DNA of 52,301 nucleotides from Nitrosomonas supralitoralis. Its GTDB lineage: Bacteria; Pseudomonadota; Gammaproteobacteria; Burkholderiales; Nitrosomonadaceae. Each line of letters opens with the position of its first letter. The first letter of the stretch is position 1. Where the stretch lies: the NCBI RefSeq assembly GCF_003011925.2, contig NZ_PXXU01000024.1, positions 1 to 52,301 of the forward strand, read 5' to 3'. This document shows, in pieces, positions 1 through 7,386 of the stretch. The position numbers and the translations under genes were made by a program. The notes below the pieces were generated by a model. That model worked only from the letters and a program-made list of their open reading frames with translations. It was not told the origin of the DNA and searched no databases.

Positions 1-67
1 TTTGCAAAGGTATCTTCTAACTCTTGATGCATGGCAGACAGCGGTTTTATGGATCGCTCCAACTCGA

Positions 68-388
68 CTAAGCTTCGATTCCCAATAAGCTCCACCAGTC
101 ACGTGCCGCATGTAATACACGCACGACCGATATACCGTCATGATGTGGTAGATAGAAGATTAGGTGATTATCAAAGTCTTTAACTCGCCACTTGCGTATG
201 CCCGTTAATGTTGGATCGCGTAGCGTTAATGGTGCACCGATCAGGGGTTGTTTAGCCAGAACATTGAAGCTGGCTTCTGTCTGTGCCAGAAAGCGTTCAG
301 CTGTTTCTAGGTTCGCATTTTCCGAAAGATAAACGAAATACTCTACCAGATCGCGCCTAGCTGCTGCGCGTTGATAGATTTTAGGCAT
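68..388 (-). CDS. parE: ParE/RelE-family toxin of a toxin-antitoxin pair
   Basis: A 106-residue protein of the RelE/ParE toxin superfamily; ParE members poison DNA gyrase and RelE members cut mRNA on the ribosome. The sequence shows the usual order: a helical N-terminal half with the pattern ARRDLVEYFVYL, a central 'KQPLIGAP' turn, the basic stretch RKWRVKDF, and a C-terminal strand VVRVLHAARDWW. This layout, especially the RVLHAARD ending, is typical of ParE rather than classical RelE. The start codon overlaps the stop of the upstream antitoxin gene by one base (TGATG), which is the translational coupling expected of a toxin following its antitoxin. Assignment to the superfamily is firm. The target (gyrase or ribosome) is inferred from family resemblance only. 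Confidence 0.88.
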   Translation of the reverse strand: MPKIYQRAAARRDLVEYFVYLSENANLETAERFLAQTEASFNVLAKQPLIGAPLTLRDPTLTGIRKWRVKDFDNHLIFYLPHHDGISVVRVLHAARDWWSLLGIEA

Positions 389-648
389 CAGCGTTGTTTC
401 TTTCGTGCTTCCAGCTTGGCTAAGGCTTCTTTGCGAATATCACTCCAATCCGCCGCTGTTAATTCGCTTTCTGGGCCACTCAATCCTTCCAGCAACTTAG
501 CTTCAAGCTGTTCTTCCGCTTTGCGTTTCTCATCAGCGCGGATCAATTCGCGCACATATTCGCTGGCACTGCTGTAACGGCCCTGGGCGATCTGCCCATC
601 CACGAATTGTTTCAAGGGATCAGGCAGAGAAATATTCATACTTTGCAT
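388..648 (-). CDS. parD: ParD-like ribbon-helix-helix antitoxin
   Basis: An 86-residue antitoxin. Residues 1-45 form a ribbon-helix-helix DNA-binding domain (MNISLPDPLKQFVD, then SASEYVRELIR, which is the ParD/CopG signature). Residues 46-86 are a charged, Lys/Glu-rich tail that would wrap around the toxin. It is the first gene of the pair and is preceded by a strong ribosome binding site (AAGGAGGG, a few bases before ATG). Antitoxins of this type repress their own operon, and two inverted repeats lie just upstream at 678-712. An alternative start at the second Met (MNISLP) would remove only three residues. Confidence 0.88.
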   Translation of the reverse strand: MQSMNISLPDPLKQFVDGQIAQGRYSSASEYVRELIRADEKRKAEEQLEAKLLEGLSGPESELTAADWSDIRKEALAKLEARKKQR

Positions 649-677
649 AGGTAACCCTCCTTATCTTGCCGCATAAT

Positions 678-712
678 GTGTAATTAATAACACAAAATGG
701 CAATTATTGCCA
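678..712 (-). promoter_or_regulatory. Candidate parDE operator: two inverted repeats
   Basis: Two inverted repeats lie 30-65 bases upstream of the parD start. One is GTGTAATTAATAACAC (678-693), symmetric except for one pair. The other is TGGCAAT-T-ATTGCCA (698-712), which is perfect. Ribbon-helix-helix antitoxins bind palindromes of this kind at their own promoter. No convincing -35/-10 pair could be fixed here, so the exact promoter is left open. Confidence 0.45.
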
Positions 713-956
713 TAACAAGGATATCAATTGAAATTAAATGAAATTGTTATTGACACTGGATATCTGGAATTTATAAATATAAGTGGTTGCAAATTAAATG
801 TGGCACACCTAAATGATTTACTGATATCAGGCTTGGATCGAGCGATTACTGGTAACTATCGCCAAAATCAGATGATTAAATCAAAATCTTTTTGATGGGA
901 TAATTGATGGAAATTTCAACTTTATATACTGCAAAGCCTCGTGGATACTGGATCTT

Positions 957-1049
957 TGGCGGAGAGGATGGGATTCGAACCCATGTGCCAGGAAAACCTG
1001 ACCATCTGATTTCGAGTCAGCGCCGTTATGACCGCTTCGGTACCTCTCC
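957..1049 (-). tRNA. tRNA-Ser (anticodon CGA)
   Basis: On the minus strand the acceptor arms GGAGAGG and CCTCTCC pair perfectly, followed by discriminator G and an encoded CCA (957-959). The anticodon loop is CTCGAAA, giving CGA, which reads UCG serine codons. A long variable arm and a length of 90 nt without CCA fit a class II serine tRNA. The T loop GTTCGAATC is canonical. The gene follows rpoH on the same strand, and its 3' end faces the parDE pair. Confidence 0.95.
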
Positions 1050-1063
1050 GGTTGTAACAAGTG

Positions 1064-1103
1064 AAACACCCACTAGGCTTTATGAGAGTTCGAGTGGGTG
1101 CTT
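1064..1103 (-). terminator. Probable rpoH terminator hairpin
   Basis: Read on the minus strand, CACCCACT and AGTGGGTG pair. The stem extends to about 11 bp with one G-T pair if the flanking AAG and TTT are included, around an 18-base loop. It lies 24 bases after the rpoH stop and just before tRNA-Ser. The T-run is short and partly inside the stem, so termination strength is uncertain. Confidence 0.5.
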
Positions 1104-1126
1104 GTTTGAGAAATTTAAACCTTACT

Positions 1127-1978
1127 TTATGCGGAAATTTCCATGATGCCGCGCATTTTCTGTAGTGCTTTGACTTCAATCTGCCGAACGCGCTCTGCCG
1201 ATACACCTAACTCCTCAGCTAGATCATGTAATGTTGCGGTATCGTCTTTTTCTTTTAACCAACGGGCTTCGATGATGTGGCGACTTCGTTCATCCAAGCA
1301 ATCAAGTGATTGCTGCAATCCTTCTGCGCGCAGATTGGTGGTTTGTTTTTTTTCTAGGAGCTGAGAGGGTTCCGTGCCATCCGTCAGATAGCTTATTGGA
1401 CTAAATGTGTCGTCTTCCTCATCAGAAGCGGGCTCCAAAGAAATGTCCGAGCCGTTGAAACGTTTTTCCATTTCGACGACTTCATCGGTTTTAACGCCTA
1501 ACTGAACGGCCATTGCTTCTACTTCTTGCGGATTCATCGTATCCAAACCATGTTTCATACTACGTAGGTTAAAAAATAATTTGCGCTGTTGCTTGGTCGT
1601 GGCGATTTTAACTAGACGCCAGTTGCGCATAATGAATTCGTGAATCTCGGCTTTAATCCAATGGACGGCAAAAGAAACCAGCCGCACGCCTCGTTCAGGG
1701 TCGAAGCGTTTAACTGCCTTCATTAAACCGATATTACCTTCCTGGATTAAATCGGCCTGAGGAAGGCCATATCCTTTATAACCTCGTGCTATTGCTACTA
1801 CAAAACGCAGATGAGACAAAATTAACTGCTGTGCAGCATCAATATCGCCATGATTCCGTAAACGCCGCGCCAAACTTGCCTCTTTTTCCTGCGAAAGCAT
1901 AGGAAAAGAATTAACAGATTGAATATATCCTTCAATACTTCCGCCCATCGTTGGTAGCGTTAAAGCATTCGTCATCAT
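1127..1978 (-). CDS. rpoH: RNA polymerase heat-shock sigma factor RpoH (sigma-32)
   Basis: A 283-residue sigma-70-family factor that directs RNA polymerase to heat-shock promoters. Region 2 is recognisable from about residue 50 to 125 (LSHLRFVVAIARGYKGYG, then the LIQEGNIGLMKAV core-binding helix and the FAVHWIKAEI -10 recognition part). The RpoH box QRKLFFNLR (residues 131-139) identifies sigma-32 rather than another alternative sigma factor and is implicated in DnaK/FtsH-mediated control. Region 4 with its helix-turn-helix lies near residues 220-280. The length matches the usual 280-290. The first ATG follows a GGGAGG ribosome binding site. It is the last gene of the ftsY-ftsE-ftsX-rpoH group, as in enterobacteria, but is separated from ftsX by about 110 bases carrying its own promoter and a CIRCE operator. 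Confidence 0.97.
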   Translation of the reverse strand: MMTNALTLPTMGGSIEGYIQSVNSFPMLSQEKEASLARRLRNHGDIDAAQQLILSHLRFVVAIARGYKGYGLPQADLIQEGNIGLMKAVKRFDPERGVRLVSFAVHWIKAEIHEFIMRNWRLVKIATTKQQRKLFFNLRSMKHGLDTMNPQEVEAMAVQLGVKTDEVVEMEKRFNGSDISLEPASDEEDDTFSPISYLTDGTEPSQLLEKKQTTNLRAEGLQQSLDCLDERSRHIIEARWLKEKDDTATLHDLAEELGVSAERVRQIEVKALQKMRGIMEISA

Positions 1979-2028
1979 AATAACCTCCCCATTCTACATG
2001 TTCATTAACGAACGTAACTGCATAAAAT

Positions 2029-2058
2029 ATTTTAGCACTCTGAACCTATGAGTGCCAA
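2029..2058 (-). promoter_or_regulatory. CIRCE (HrcA) operator over the rpoH promoter
   Basis: The plus strand reads TTAGCACTC-N9-GAGTGCCAA (2032-2058). The established CIRCE consensus bound by the repressor HrcA is TTAGCACTC-N9-GAGTGCTAA, so there is one mismatch in 18 fixed positions and the spacer is exactly 9. Read towards rpoH, the same bases contain TTGGCA (2058-2053), an 18-base spacer and TAAAAT (2034-2029), a good sigma-70 promoter. HrcA binding should therefore block this promoter directly. The start of transcription would fall near 2022, about 45 bases before the rpoH ATG. Confidence 0.85.
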
Positions 2059-2091
2059 GTATTTAAAAAGTTTCGCTATGAAATTCCCAAC

Positions 2092-3003
2092 TTATTTAGG
2101 TTCGATTTGCCAGAGGTGGTTTGCGACAGAAATGCGGGCGCCTAACCATCCTAGCCAAGCAGAAAACAAAAGTAAGCTGATACTGTCTTGGAGGGAAAGG
2201 TGTTCTAGTTGTATATCAAACTCATACAGTTGGGCCAGCGGCAGGAGTTCTCCATTCAGCGCATCTATACCCAGCACAATGATAAGCCATGCAGCGATAC
2301 CTCCCGACAATCCCTGGATAGCACCGAAATAAAGAAAAGGGCGGCGAATAAAACTGTCGGTTGCACCAATCAGCTTGGATATTTCGATTTCGTCACGTTT
2401 AGTCAGAATTTGCAGACGGATGGTGTTGAACATGATCGCAATTATGGCAATACTTAACAATGTAGCCAACATGAATACGATCGAGCGTCCCAGTTTAAGC
2501 AGTGCGTTCAGGCGGTCAACCCAGGCTGAGTCAAATTGTACATGCGCAATTTCAGGCCAGCTTTGCATCGCCAATTTTAATTGTTCCAGCGAATCTGATG
2601 CCTTCTCCTGAGTATAGACGATGAATGCATCTGGAAGTGGGTTATAGGTTAAATGGGTGGTGATATCGGTTAGCCCGCTACTTTGTTGTAACTGAGCAAG
2701 AGCAACGTCTTTAGGAATAAACTGATAGTCCACGATCTGTGAATCTGCTTGCAGGCGTTGTTGGATTTTATCAATATCTTCTTTCTGCGCATCCTGTTTA
2801 AGAAACAAACTGATCTGGGGGGAACTGGCTGTTTGTCCGGACATTGATTGCAAGTTTTCCATAAGCACATAGATGCCGGTTGGCAGGCTAAGCGCGATAC
2901 CCATCACAGTAATGCTGAGCAGAGCGGTAACAGGGGTAGAGGCCAGTCGTTTGAGCGTGTAAAAAAACACAAATCCGTGTTGCGTCAGCCATGCACGTAT
3001 CAT
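2092..3003 (-). CDS. ftsX: Cell division protein FtsX
   Basis: A 303-residue inner-membrane permease-like subunit of the FtsEX complex, which links ATP hydrolysis to activation of peptidoglycan hydrolases at the septum. There is one membrane segment near residues 25-47. A periplasmic domain follows at about 50-165; it contains FLKQDAQKEDI and the 'FIPKDVALAQLQ' segment typical of FtsX. Three more membrane segments lie near 174-197, 225-250 and 276-293. The length and the four-segment topology match the family. Its ATG overlaps the ftsE stop (ATGA), so the two subunits should be translationally coupled. Confidence 0.95.
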   Translation of the reverse strand: MIRAWLTQHGFVFFYTLKRLASTPVTALLSITVMGIALSLPTGIYVLMENLQSMSGQTASSPQISLFLKQDAQKEDIDKIQQRLQADSQIVDYQFIPKDVALAQLQQSSGLTDITTHLTYNPLPDAFIVYTQEKASDSLEQLKLAMQSWPEIAHVQFDSAWVDRLNALLKLGRSIVFMLATLLSIAIIAIMFNTIRLQILTKRDEIEISKLIGATDSFIRRPFLYFGAIQGLSGGIAAWLIIVLGIDALNGELLPLAQLYEFDIQLEHLSLQDSISLLLFSAWLGWLGARISVANHLWQIEPK

Positions 3004-3653
3004 GCGGCTAGTTTTCCTTGTTTAAGTGACAGAATTCGATGTTGCGTGTCTTCTAACAGAGAGGCATCATGCGTAGCGATCAGCACGGTAACACCTACCT
3101 GGTTGAACGATTTAAACATGGTCATAATGTCTCGGGCATATTCAACATCCAGATTGCCCGTAGGTTCGTCGGCAATCAGAATAATGGGTCGATGAACGAT
3201 TGCGCGCGCGATACACAGACGCTGCCTTTCACCTCCGGATAATGTGATGGGCATGACTTTTTCTTTTTTTAACAAGCCAACTTTATCCAGTGCGGCGCGC
3301 GCTCGGGACGCTGCCGTGTTGTTATCAAAATTACTGATTTGCAAAGGTAGTAATACATTCTCAAATACATTGCGATCAAACAATAGCTTGTGATCTTGAA
3401 AAATGAAACCGAGTTTGCGGCGCAAATAGGGAATTGCAGCGGGTTTGAGTTGAGCGATATTTTGACCGCTGATCGAGATCACGCCTGAAGTCGGGCGTTC
3501 GATTGCAGCAATTAATTTTAATAATGTACTTTTACCTGCGCCCGAATGGCCTGTCAAAAATACCATTTCACCGGATTCCACCGCAAGATCAATGTTATTT
3601 AGTGCAATGTAGCCGTCTGCATAACGCTTAGAGACATTTTTGAAGGTGATCAT
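3000..3653 (-). CDS. ftsE: Cell division ATP-binding protein FtsE
   Basis: A 217-residue ABC ATPase, partner of FtsX at the division site. It has Walker A GHSGAGKST (about residues 35-43), the Q-loop FIFQDHKLL, the signature LSGGERQR, Walker B ILIADEPTGNLD and the switch histidine in IATHD. The length is close to the family's 220. It lies 26 bases after ftsY and overlaps ftsX by four bases, forming the conserved ftsY-ftsE-ftsX operon. Confidence 0.96.
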   Translation of the reverse strand: MITFKNVSKRYADGYIALNNIDLAVESGEMVFLTGHSGAGKSTLLKLIAAIERPTSGVISISGQNIAQLKPAAIPYLRRKLGFIFQDHKLLFDRNVFENVLLPLQISNFDNNTAASRARAALDKVGLLKKEKVMPITLSGGERQRLCIARAIVHRPIILIADEPTGNLDVEYARDIMTMFKSFNQVGVTVLIATHDASLLEDTQHRILSLKQGKLAA

Positions 3654-3679
3654 ATTTACAGTTATCGAATCGTTCGTTT

Positions 3680-4705
3680 TTAATCCAGCAGTGCTTCAAC
3701 AAATTCTCCGGCATCAAATGGTCTTAAATCATCCAAACCTTCGCCAACGCCAATAAAACGTAATGCCGGAGGGTTTTCCGGATATTGTCCTGCAATGGCT
3801 GCGACTACACCGCCTTTTGCGGTTCCATCCAGTTTAGTCAGGATCAGACCAGTGACATTTAGGGCATCGTTAAAGGCTTTCACTTGTGTGATTGCATTTT
3901 GTCCCGTGTTGGCATCCAATACCAGCAACACCTCATGTGGTGCATCCGGCATAGCTTTGGAAATCACACGTTTTACTTTTTTAATTTCTTCCATCAAATG
4001 GAGCTGAGTGGTTAAGCGACCAGCCGTATCCGCCAGCACAATATCTATACCGCGCGCTTTGGCTGAGTTGACTGCGTCAAAAATAATAGCAGCTGGATCG
4101 CTTTTTTTGCCCGGATCACTGTCCGGGGCAATTACGGTAACATTGTTCCGTTCTCCCCAGGCGATTAATTGCTCGCGCGCTGCGGCACGAAAAGTATCGC
4201 CGGCAGCCAGTAACACTGATTGACCTTGTGTTTGAAAATATTTGGCAAGCTTACCAATCGAAGTTGTTTTTCCTACGCCATTGACACCCGCTATCATGAT
4301 TACAAACGGTTTATGCGTGGTAGTATCCAGAGGTTGAGCAAGCGGCTCCAGCATGGCAATCAGGGATTTCTTAAGCGCCTGTTTTAATTGCATAGAATCT
4401 GTTAGTGCATCGCGCTTGACTTGTTTGCGCAAATTTTCAAGTAACTGATGCGTGGCATTGACTCCAATATCGGAGGTCAACAAGATAGTTTCCAGTTCTT
4501 CGTAAAGTTCTTCGTCAATCTTGCCGCCGCTAAATAGGCTCGATAGCTGTTTGCCTAGGTTCTGTCGTGTGCGTGATAAACCTTGTTTAAGCTTACTGGC
4601 AAAGCTGATCGATTCCTCTGGTTTGGATTCTGGCTCGACAACGGGTTTAGCTGAGGTTTCGTCCGGGTCTGCAGGATTTTTTTTGGATTTAAAAAAACTA
4701 AACAT
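3680..4705 (-). CDS. ftsY: Signal recognition particle receptor FtsY
   Basis: A 341-residue SRP-type GTPase that receives ribosome-SRP complexes at the inner membrane. Residues 1-40 are a short charged segment (KSKKNPADPDE and following acidic residues), much shorter than the long acidic A domain of the E. coli protein. The N domain follows, then the G domain with GVNGVGKTT (P-loop), DTFRAAAREQL, the DTAGR switch and the guanine motif TKLD. The C-terminus GVGEGLDDLRPFD is the family ending. It is the first gene of the leftward ftsY-ftsE-ftsX group and is divergent from the M16 peptidase gene. Confidence 0.96.
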   Translation of the reverse strand: MFSFFKSKKNPADPDETSAKPVVEPESKPEESISFASKLKQGLSRTRQNLGKQLSSLFSGGKIDEELYEELETILLTSDIGVNATHQLLENLRKQVKRDALTDSMQLKQALKKSLIAMLEPLAQPLDTTTHKPFVIMIAGVNGVGKTTSIGKLAKYFQTQGQSVLLAAGDTFRAAAREQLIAWGERNNVTVIAPDSDPGKKSDPAAIIFDAVNSAKARGIDIVLADTAGRLTTQLHLMEEIKKVKRVISKAMPDAPHEVLLVLDANTGQNAITQVKAFNDALNVTGLILTKLDGTAKGGVVAAIAGQYPENPPALRFIGVGEGLDDLRPFDAGEFVEALLD

Positions 4706-4782
4706 TCTGGTAGGCTCTCAAATATGCAGAGGAATTCTCAAACCTCGATTTTATTCTGTTTACTCATTTTAGGTTGGTAAAA

Positions 4783-6186
4783 ATGAAATCTGATTACCGT
4801 ATCACTTTTCTTCATTCTTGTTCAATTTGCGTATTATTATTGATAATAAATCTGCTGATCTCAACATCAGCATTTGCCGATCCGCATGAATATTTGCTCG
4901 ATAATGGCTTGAAATTGATTGTAAAACAAGATCATCGTTCACCAGTTGTGGTTACGCAAATCTGGTACAAAGCGGGCAGCATTGATGAAATCAATGGCGT
5001 GACTGGTGTGGCGCATGTTCTGGAACATATGATGTTCAAAGGTACAAAAAAAGTTCCTAATGCTGAGTTTTCGAAAAAAATTTCGGCCGCTGGCGGGCGT
5101 GAGAATGCTTTCACTAGTTACGATTACACCGCATATTACCAACAATTGCATAAAAACCATTTGCAAATGGCGATGGAACTTGAATCCGATCGGATGCGTA
5201 ACTTAGTTCTCACTAAGGAAGAATTCGAGAAGGAAATCAAAGTAGTGATGGAAGAAAGAAGGTTACGCACTGACGATCAAGCGCGCTCACTTTTGTACGA
5301 AAGAATGATGGCCGTCGCTTATCAGTCCCATCCTTACAAGAATCCTATTATAGGTTGGATGAATGATCTTGAAAACATGATTGTGGAAGATGCTCAGGAA
5401 TGGTATGACCGCTGGTACGCCCCCAATAATGCAACATTGGTAGTCGTCGGGGATGTCGACGCAGACGAAGTGTTTCGTCTGGCCCAAAAAAGCTACGGTT
5501 CCATTCAATCTCGTCCTTTATTGGCGATTAATGCTCGTAAACCGCAAATCGAACCGACGCAATTAGGTACCAAACGGATAACTGTCAAGGCGTCGGCAGA
5601 GTTGCCCTATCTCATCATGGGGTTTCATGTGCCGACGATTAGAAATGTTAATGAAGACTGGGAACCTTATGCACTGGAAATATTGGAAGGGGTGCTGGAT
5701 GGTCATGCTTCAGCCAGACTGAACAAGTCATTGGTGCGGGAGAGTCAAATCGCTAATTCTGCCAGTGCCGGTTATGGCGCGATAGCGCGTGGTTCAAGCA
5801 TTTTTTTTCTGAGCGCGGTACCTAGCGCTGGTAAAACAGTGACTGAATTGGAGACAGCGCTGCGTTCCGAAATCGAGAAGATTATCAAAGGGGGCGTAAC
5901 GGAAGAAGAGCTTACTCGAGTAAAAGCGCAGGTAATTGCTGGTCATGTGTACCAGCAGGATTCCATTTTTTCACAGGCCATGCAACTGGGTAGGCTGGAA
6001 AGTACAGGATTATCGTATCGTGACACAGATACCATTCTGGAGAAATTAAAAGCGGTTACCGCTGAGCAGATACGCGATGTGACAAAAAAATATTTCATTG
6101 ATGATGGTTTGACTGTCGCCGTATTGGACCCGCAGCCATTGGAGCCGAAAGCTTCGAGCAGAGCGCCGAGCGGCTTAAGACATTAG
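4783..6186 (+). CDS. Exported M16-family zinc peptidase
   Basis: A secreted, PqqL/processing-peptidase-like metalloprotease of about 467 residues. The N-terminus has a basic start and a hydrophobic stretch ending in STSAFA, a plausible signal peptide, so it should act in the periplasm. The inverted zinc motif HVLEH lies near residue 80, with the third ligand in VVMEERR about 78 residues later. M16 N- and C-terminal lobes follow; the second lobe shows VRESQIANSASAGYG. An upstream in-frame TTG (4774) is possible, but ATG at 4783 sits nine bases after AGG and gives a normal signal peptide. Many bacteria carry two adjacent M16 genes, one catalytic and one partner subunit; here only the catalytic-type gene is present. 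The substrate is unknown. Confidence 0.92.
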   Translation: MKSDYRITFLHSCSICVLLLIINLLISTSAFADPHEYLLDNGLKLIVKQDHRSPVVVTQIWYKAGSIDEINGVTGVAHVLEHMMFKGTKKVPNAEFSKKISAAGGRENAFTSYDYTAYYQQLHKNHLQMAMELESDRMRNLVLTKEEFEKEIKVVMEERRLRTDDQARSLLYERMMAVAYQSHPYKNPIIGWMNDLENMIVEDAQEWYDRWYAPNNATLVVVGDVDADEVFRLAQKSYGSIQSRPLLAINARKPQIEPTQLGTKRITVKASAELPYLIMGFHVPTIRNVNEDWEPYALEILEGVLDGHASARLNKSLVRESQIANSASAGYGAIARGSSIFFLSAVPSAGKTVTELETALRSEIEKIIKGGVTEEELTRVKAQVIAGHVYQQDSIFSQAMQLGRLESTGLSYRDTDTILEKLKAVTAEQIRDVTKKYFIDDGLTVAVLDPQPLEPKASSRAPSGLRH

Positions 6187-6195
6187 AAAATTAAA

Positions 6196-6240
6196 ACTTT
6201 GACAGTGGTCTTGAAAAAATTAATAGACCACTGTCAAAGT
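6196..6240. terminator. Bidirectional terminator hairpin between convergent genes
   Basis: A perfect 16-bp inverted repeat (6196-6211 and 6225-6240) around a 13-base loop lies between the convergent M16 peptidase and EF-hand genes. On the minus strand it is followed by TTTTAATTTT, so it is best placed to end the EF-hand transcript. On the plus strand the T-run is absent, so it may act less well there. Confidence 0.75.
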
Positions 6241-6254
6241 CACAACTGTAGCAA

Positions 6255-6608
6255 TTAATCCTTTGCATTCTCATGTGCATGATCAGTGTTACTCGGCTGT
6301 TTGCTATAACCATGCATATGTTTATGCATATTTTTCATCATGTCGCGTCTTTCTGTTTCATCTAGAAAACCATCTTTGTTGGCATCGTTCTTTTCAAACA
6401 TGGCTTCATGATGCTTCATAAATTCTTCTTTACTGATTTTGCCATCCTTATTCGAATCCACTGATGACATTTTATGTTCGCATTTGTGACCATGATCGTG
6501 CTGACTGCTACCTTGAGCGGTATCTGCAGCAATGACTGGAGTTATAAACTGGGTAACTAAAAAAGCAGTTCCGATGACGGTTGAAAGCAGTTTTTTTGTA
6601 AGATGCAT
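6255..6608 (-). CDS. Secreted His-rich EF-hand protein
   Basis: A 117-residue exported protein with two calcium-binding EF-hand loops. Signal peptide: MHLTKK, then a hydrophobic run ending near VIAA (about residue 28). Loop 1 starts at Asp51 (D-N-D-K-S-E at positions 1, 3, 5, 7, 9, 12). Loop 2 starts at Asp75 (D-N-D-F-D-E). Both have full ligand sets. Histidine clusters flank the loops: HDHGHKCEHK before the first, and KHMHG and DHAHE at the C-terminus. The start at 6608 was chosen because GGAG lies five bases upstream; an ATG four codons earlier lacks this. Calcium binding is a strong inference, and the histidines suggest a transition metal as well. The cellular role is unknown. Confidence 0.85.
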   Translation of the reverse strand: MHLTKKLLSTVIGTAFLVTQFITPVIAADTAQGSSQHDHGHKCEHKMSSVDSNKDGKISKEEFMKHHEAMFEKNDANKDGFLDETERRDMMKNMHKHMHGYSKQPSNTDHAHENAKD

Positions 6609-6745
6609 CTTGTTCTCCATGAATGATGAATTAGCAAAAAGGATTAAGTATCCTTTTTTTAGAAAGGGACAGCACCCGAAAGTTCGAAAATTAATGTAAT
6701 GCTGGGCATCAAATAAATCGACAAGCCTGAATCTTTTAACTATTC

Positions 6746-7291
6746 TCAGGCAACTATGAAATGTTGCCGGTAGTGCTTGAGTTCATTAATGGAATCATAG
6801 ATATCCGCCAGGGCCTCATGCTTACCATCTTTGGAAAATCCAGTTGCGATCTCCGGCTTCCATCGTTTTACAAGCTCTTTTAAAGTGCTCACATCCAGGT
6901 TGCGGTAATGAAAATAGGCTTCCAGCTGTGGCATCGAACGAACCATAAAGCGTCGGTCCTGACAAATTGAATTGCCGCACATAGGAGAGGTGCCCGAAGG
7001 CACGTGCAATTTTAAAAATTCGATCATCTGTGCTTCTACTTCGTTTTCTGTCAGTTTAGATGCCTTGATTTTGTCGATCAGGCCGGATTTAGAATGAGTC
7101 GATTGGTTCCATTTATCCATGCCATCAAGTATTGCATTGGGTTGATGCACGACCAGAACCGGGCCTTCGGCAACAGTATTCAACTGTGCATCGGTTATCA
7201 CTAAAGCGACTTCAATGATGCGATCGGTATCTGGATTGAGTCCGGTCATTTCCATGTCGACCCAGATGAGGTTATTATTATCTTGTGCCAT
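6746..7291 (-). CDS. orn: Oligoribonuclease
   Basis: A 181-residue DEDDh-family 3'-5' exonuclease that degrades di- to pentanucleotides at the end of RNA turnover, including pGpG from cyclic-di-GMP breakdown. Catalytic residues are visible: Asp12 and Glu14 in WVDMEMTGL, the middle Asp in the CQDRRF segment, and His/Asp in [11 protein letters not shown] near residues 158-162. The length and the C-terminal HYRQHF match the family. It is divergent from the M48 protease gene by 95 bases. Near its stop, GCCTGA and TCAGGC could form a weak terminator stem. Confidence 0.96.
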   Translation of the reverse strand: MAQDNNNLIWVDMEMTGLNPDTDRIIEVALVITDAQLNTVAEGPVLVVHQPNAILDGMDKWNQSTHSKSGLIDKIKASKLTENEVEAQMIEFLKLHVPSGTSPMCGNSICQDRRFMVRSMPQLEAYFHYRNLDVSTLKELVKRWKPEIATGFSKDGKHEALADIYDSINELKHYRQHFIVA

Positions 7292-7386
7292 AATTGTTTA
7301 TCTAATAGTTGAATGCAGTGTGTTGAATTGTGTCATATTGTTATCAGTCAGTCACTTTTATAAACTTTTTATGCGATTTATAGATT

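Noticed and set aside
1..95. A minus-strand frame running out of the left edge (from GTG at 95, overlapping the end of parE) with plausible residues such as LVELERSIKPLSAMHQ.
   Set aside because: Only 31 codons are visible, the start is uncertain and no family is recognised; it may be the start of a third gene of the toxin-antitoxin operon but cannot be supported from this window.
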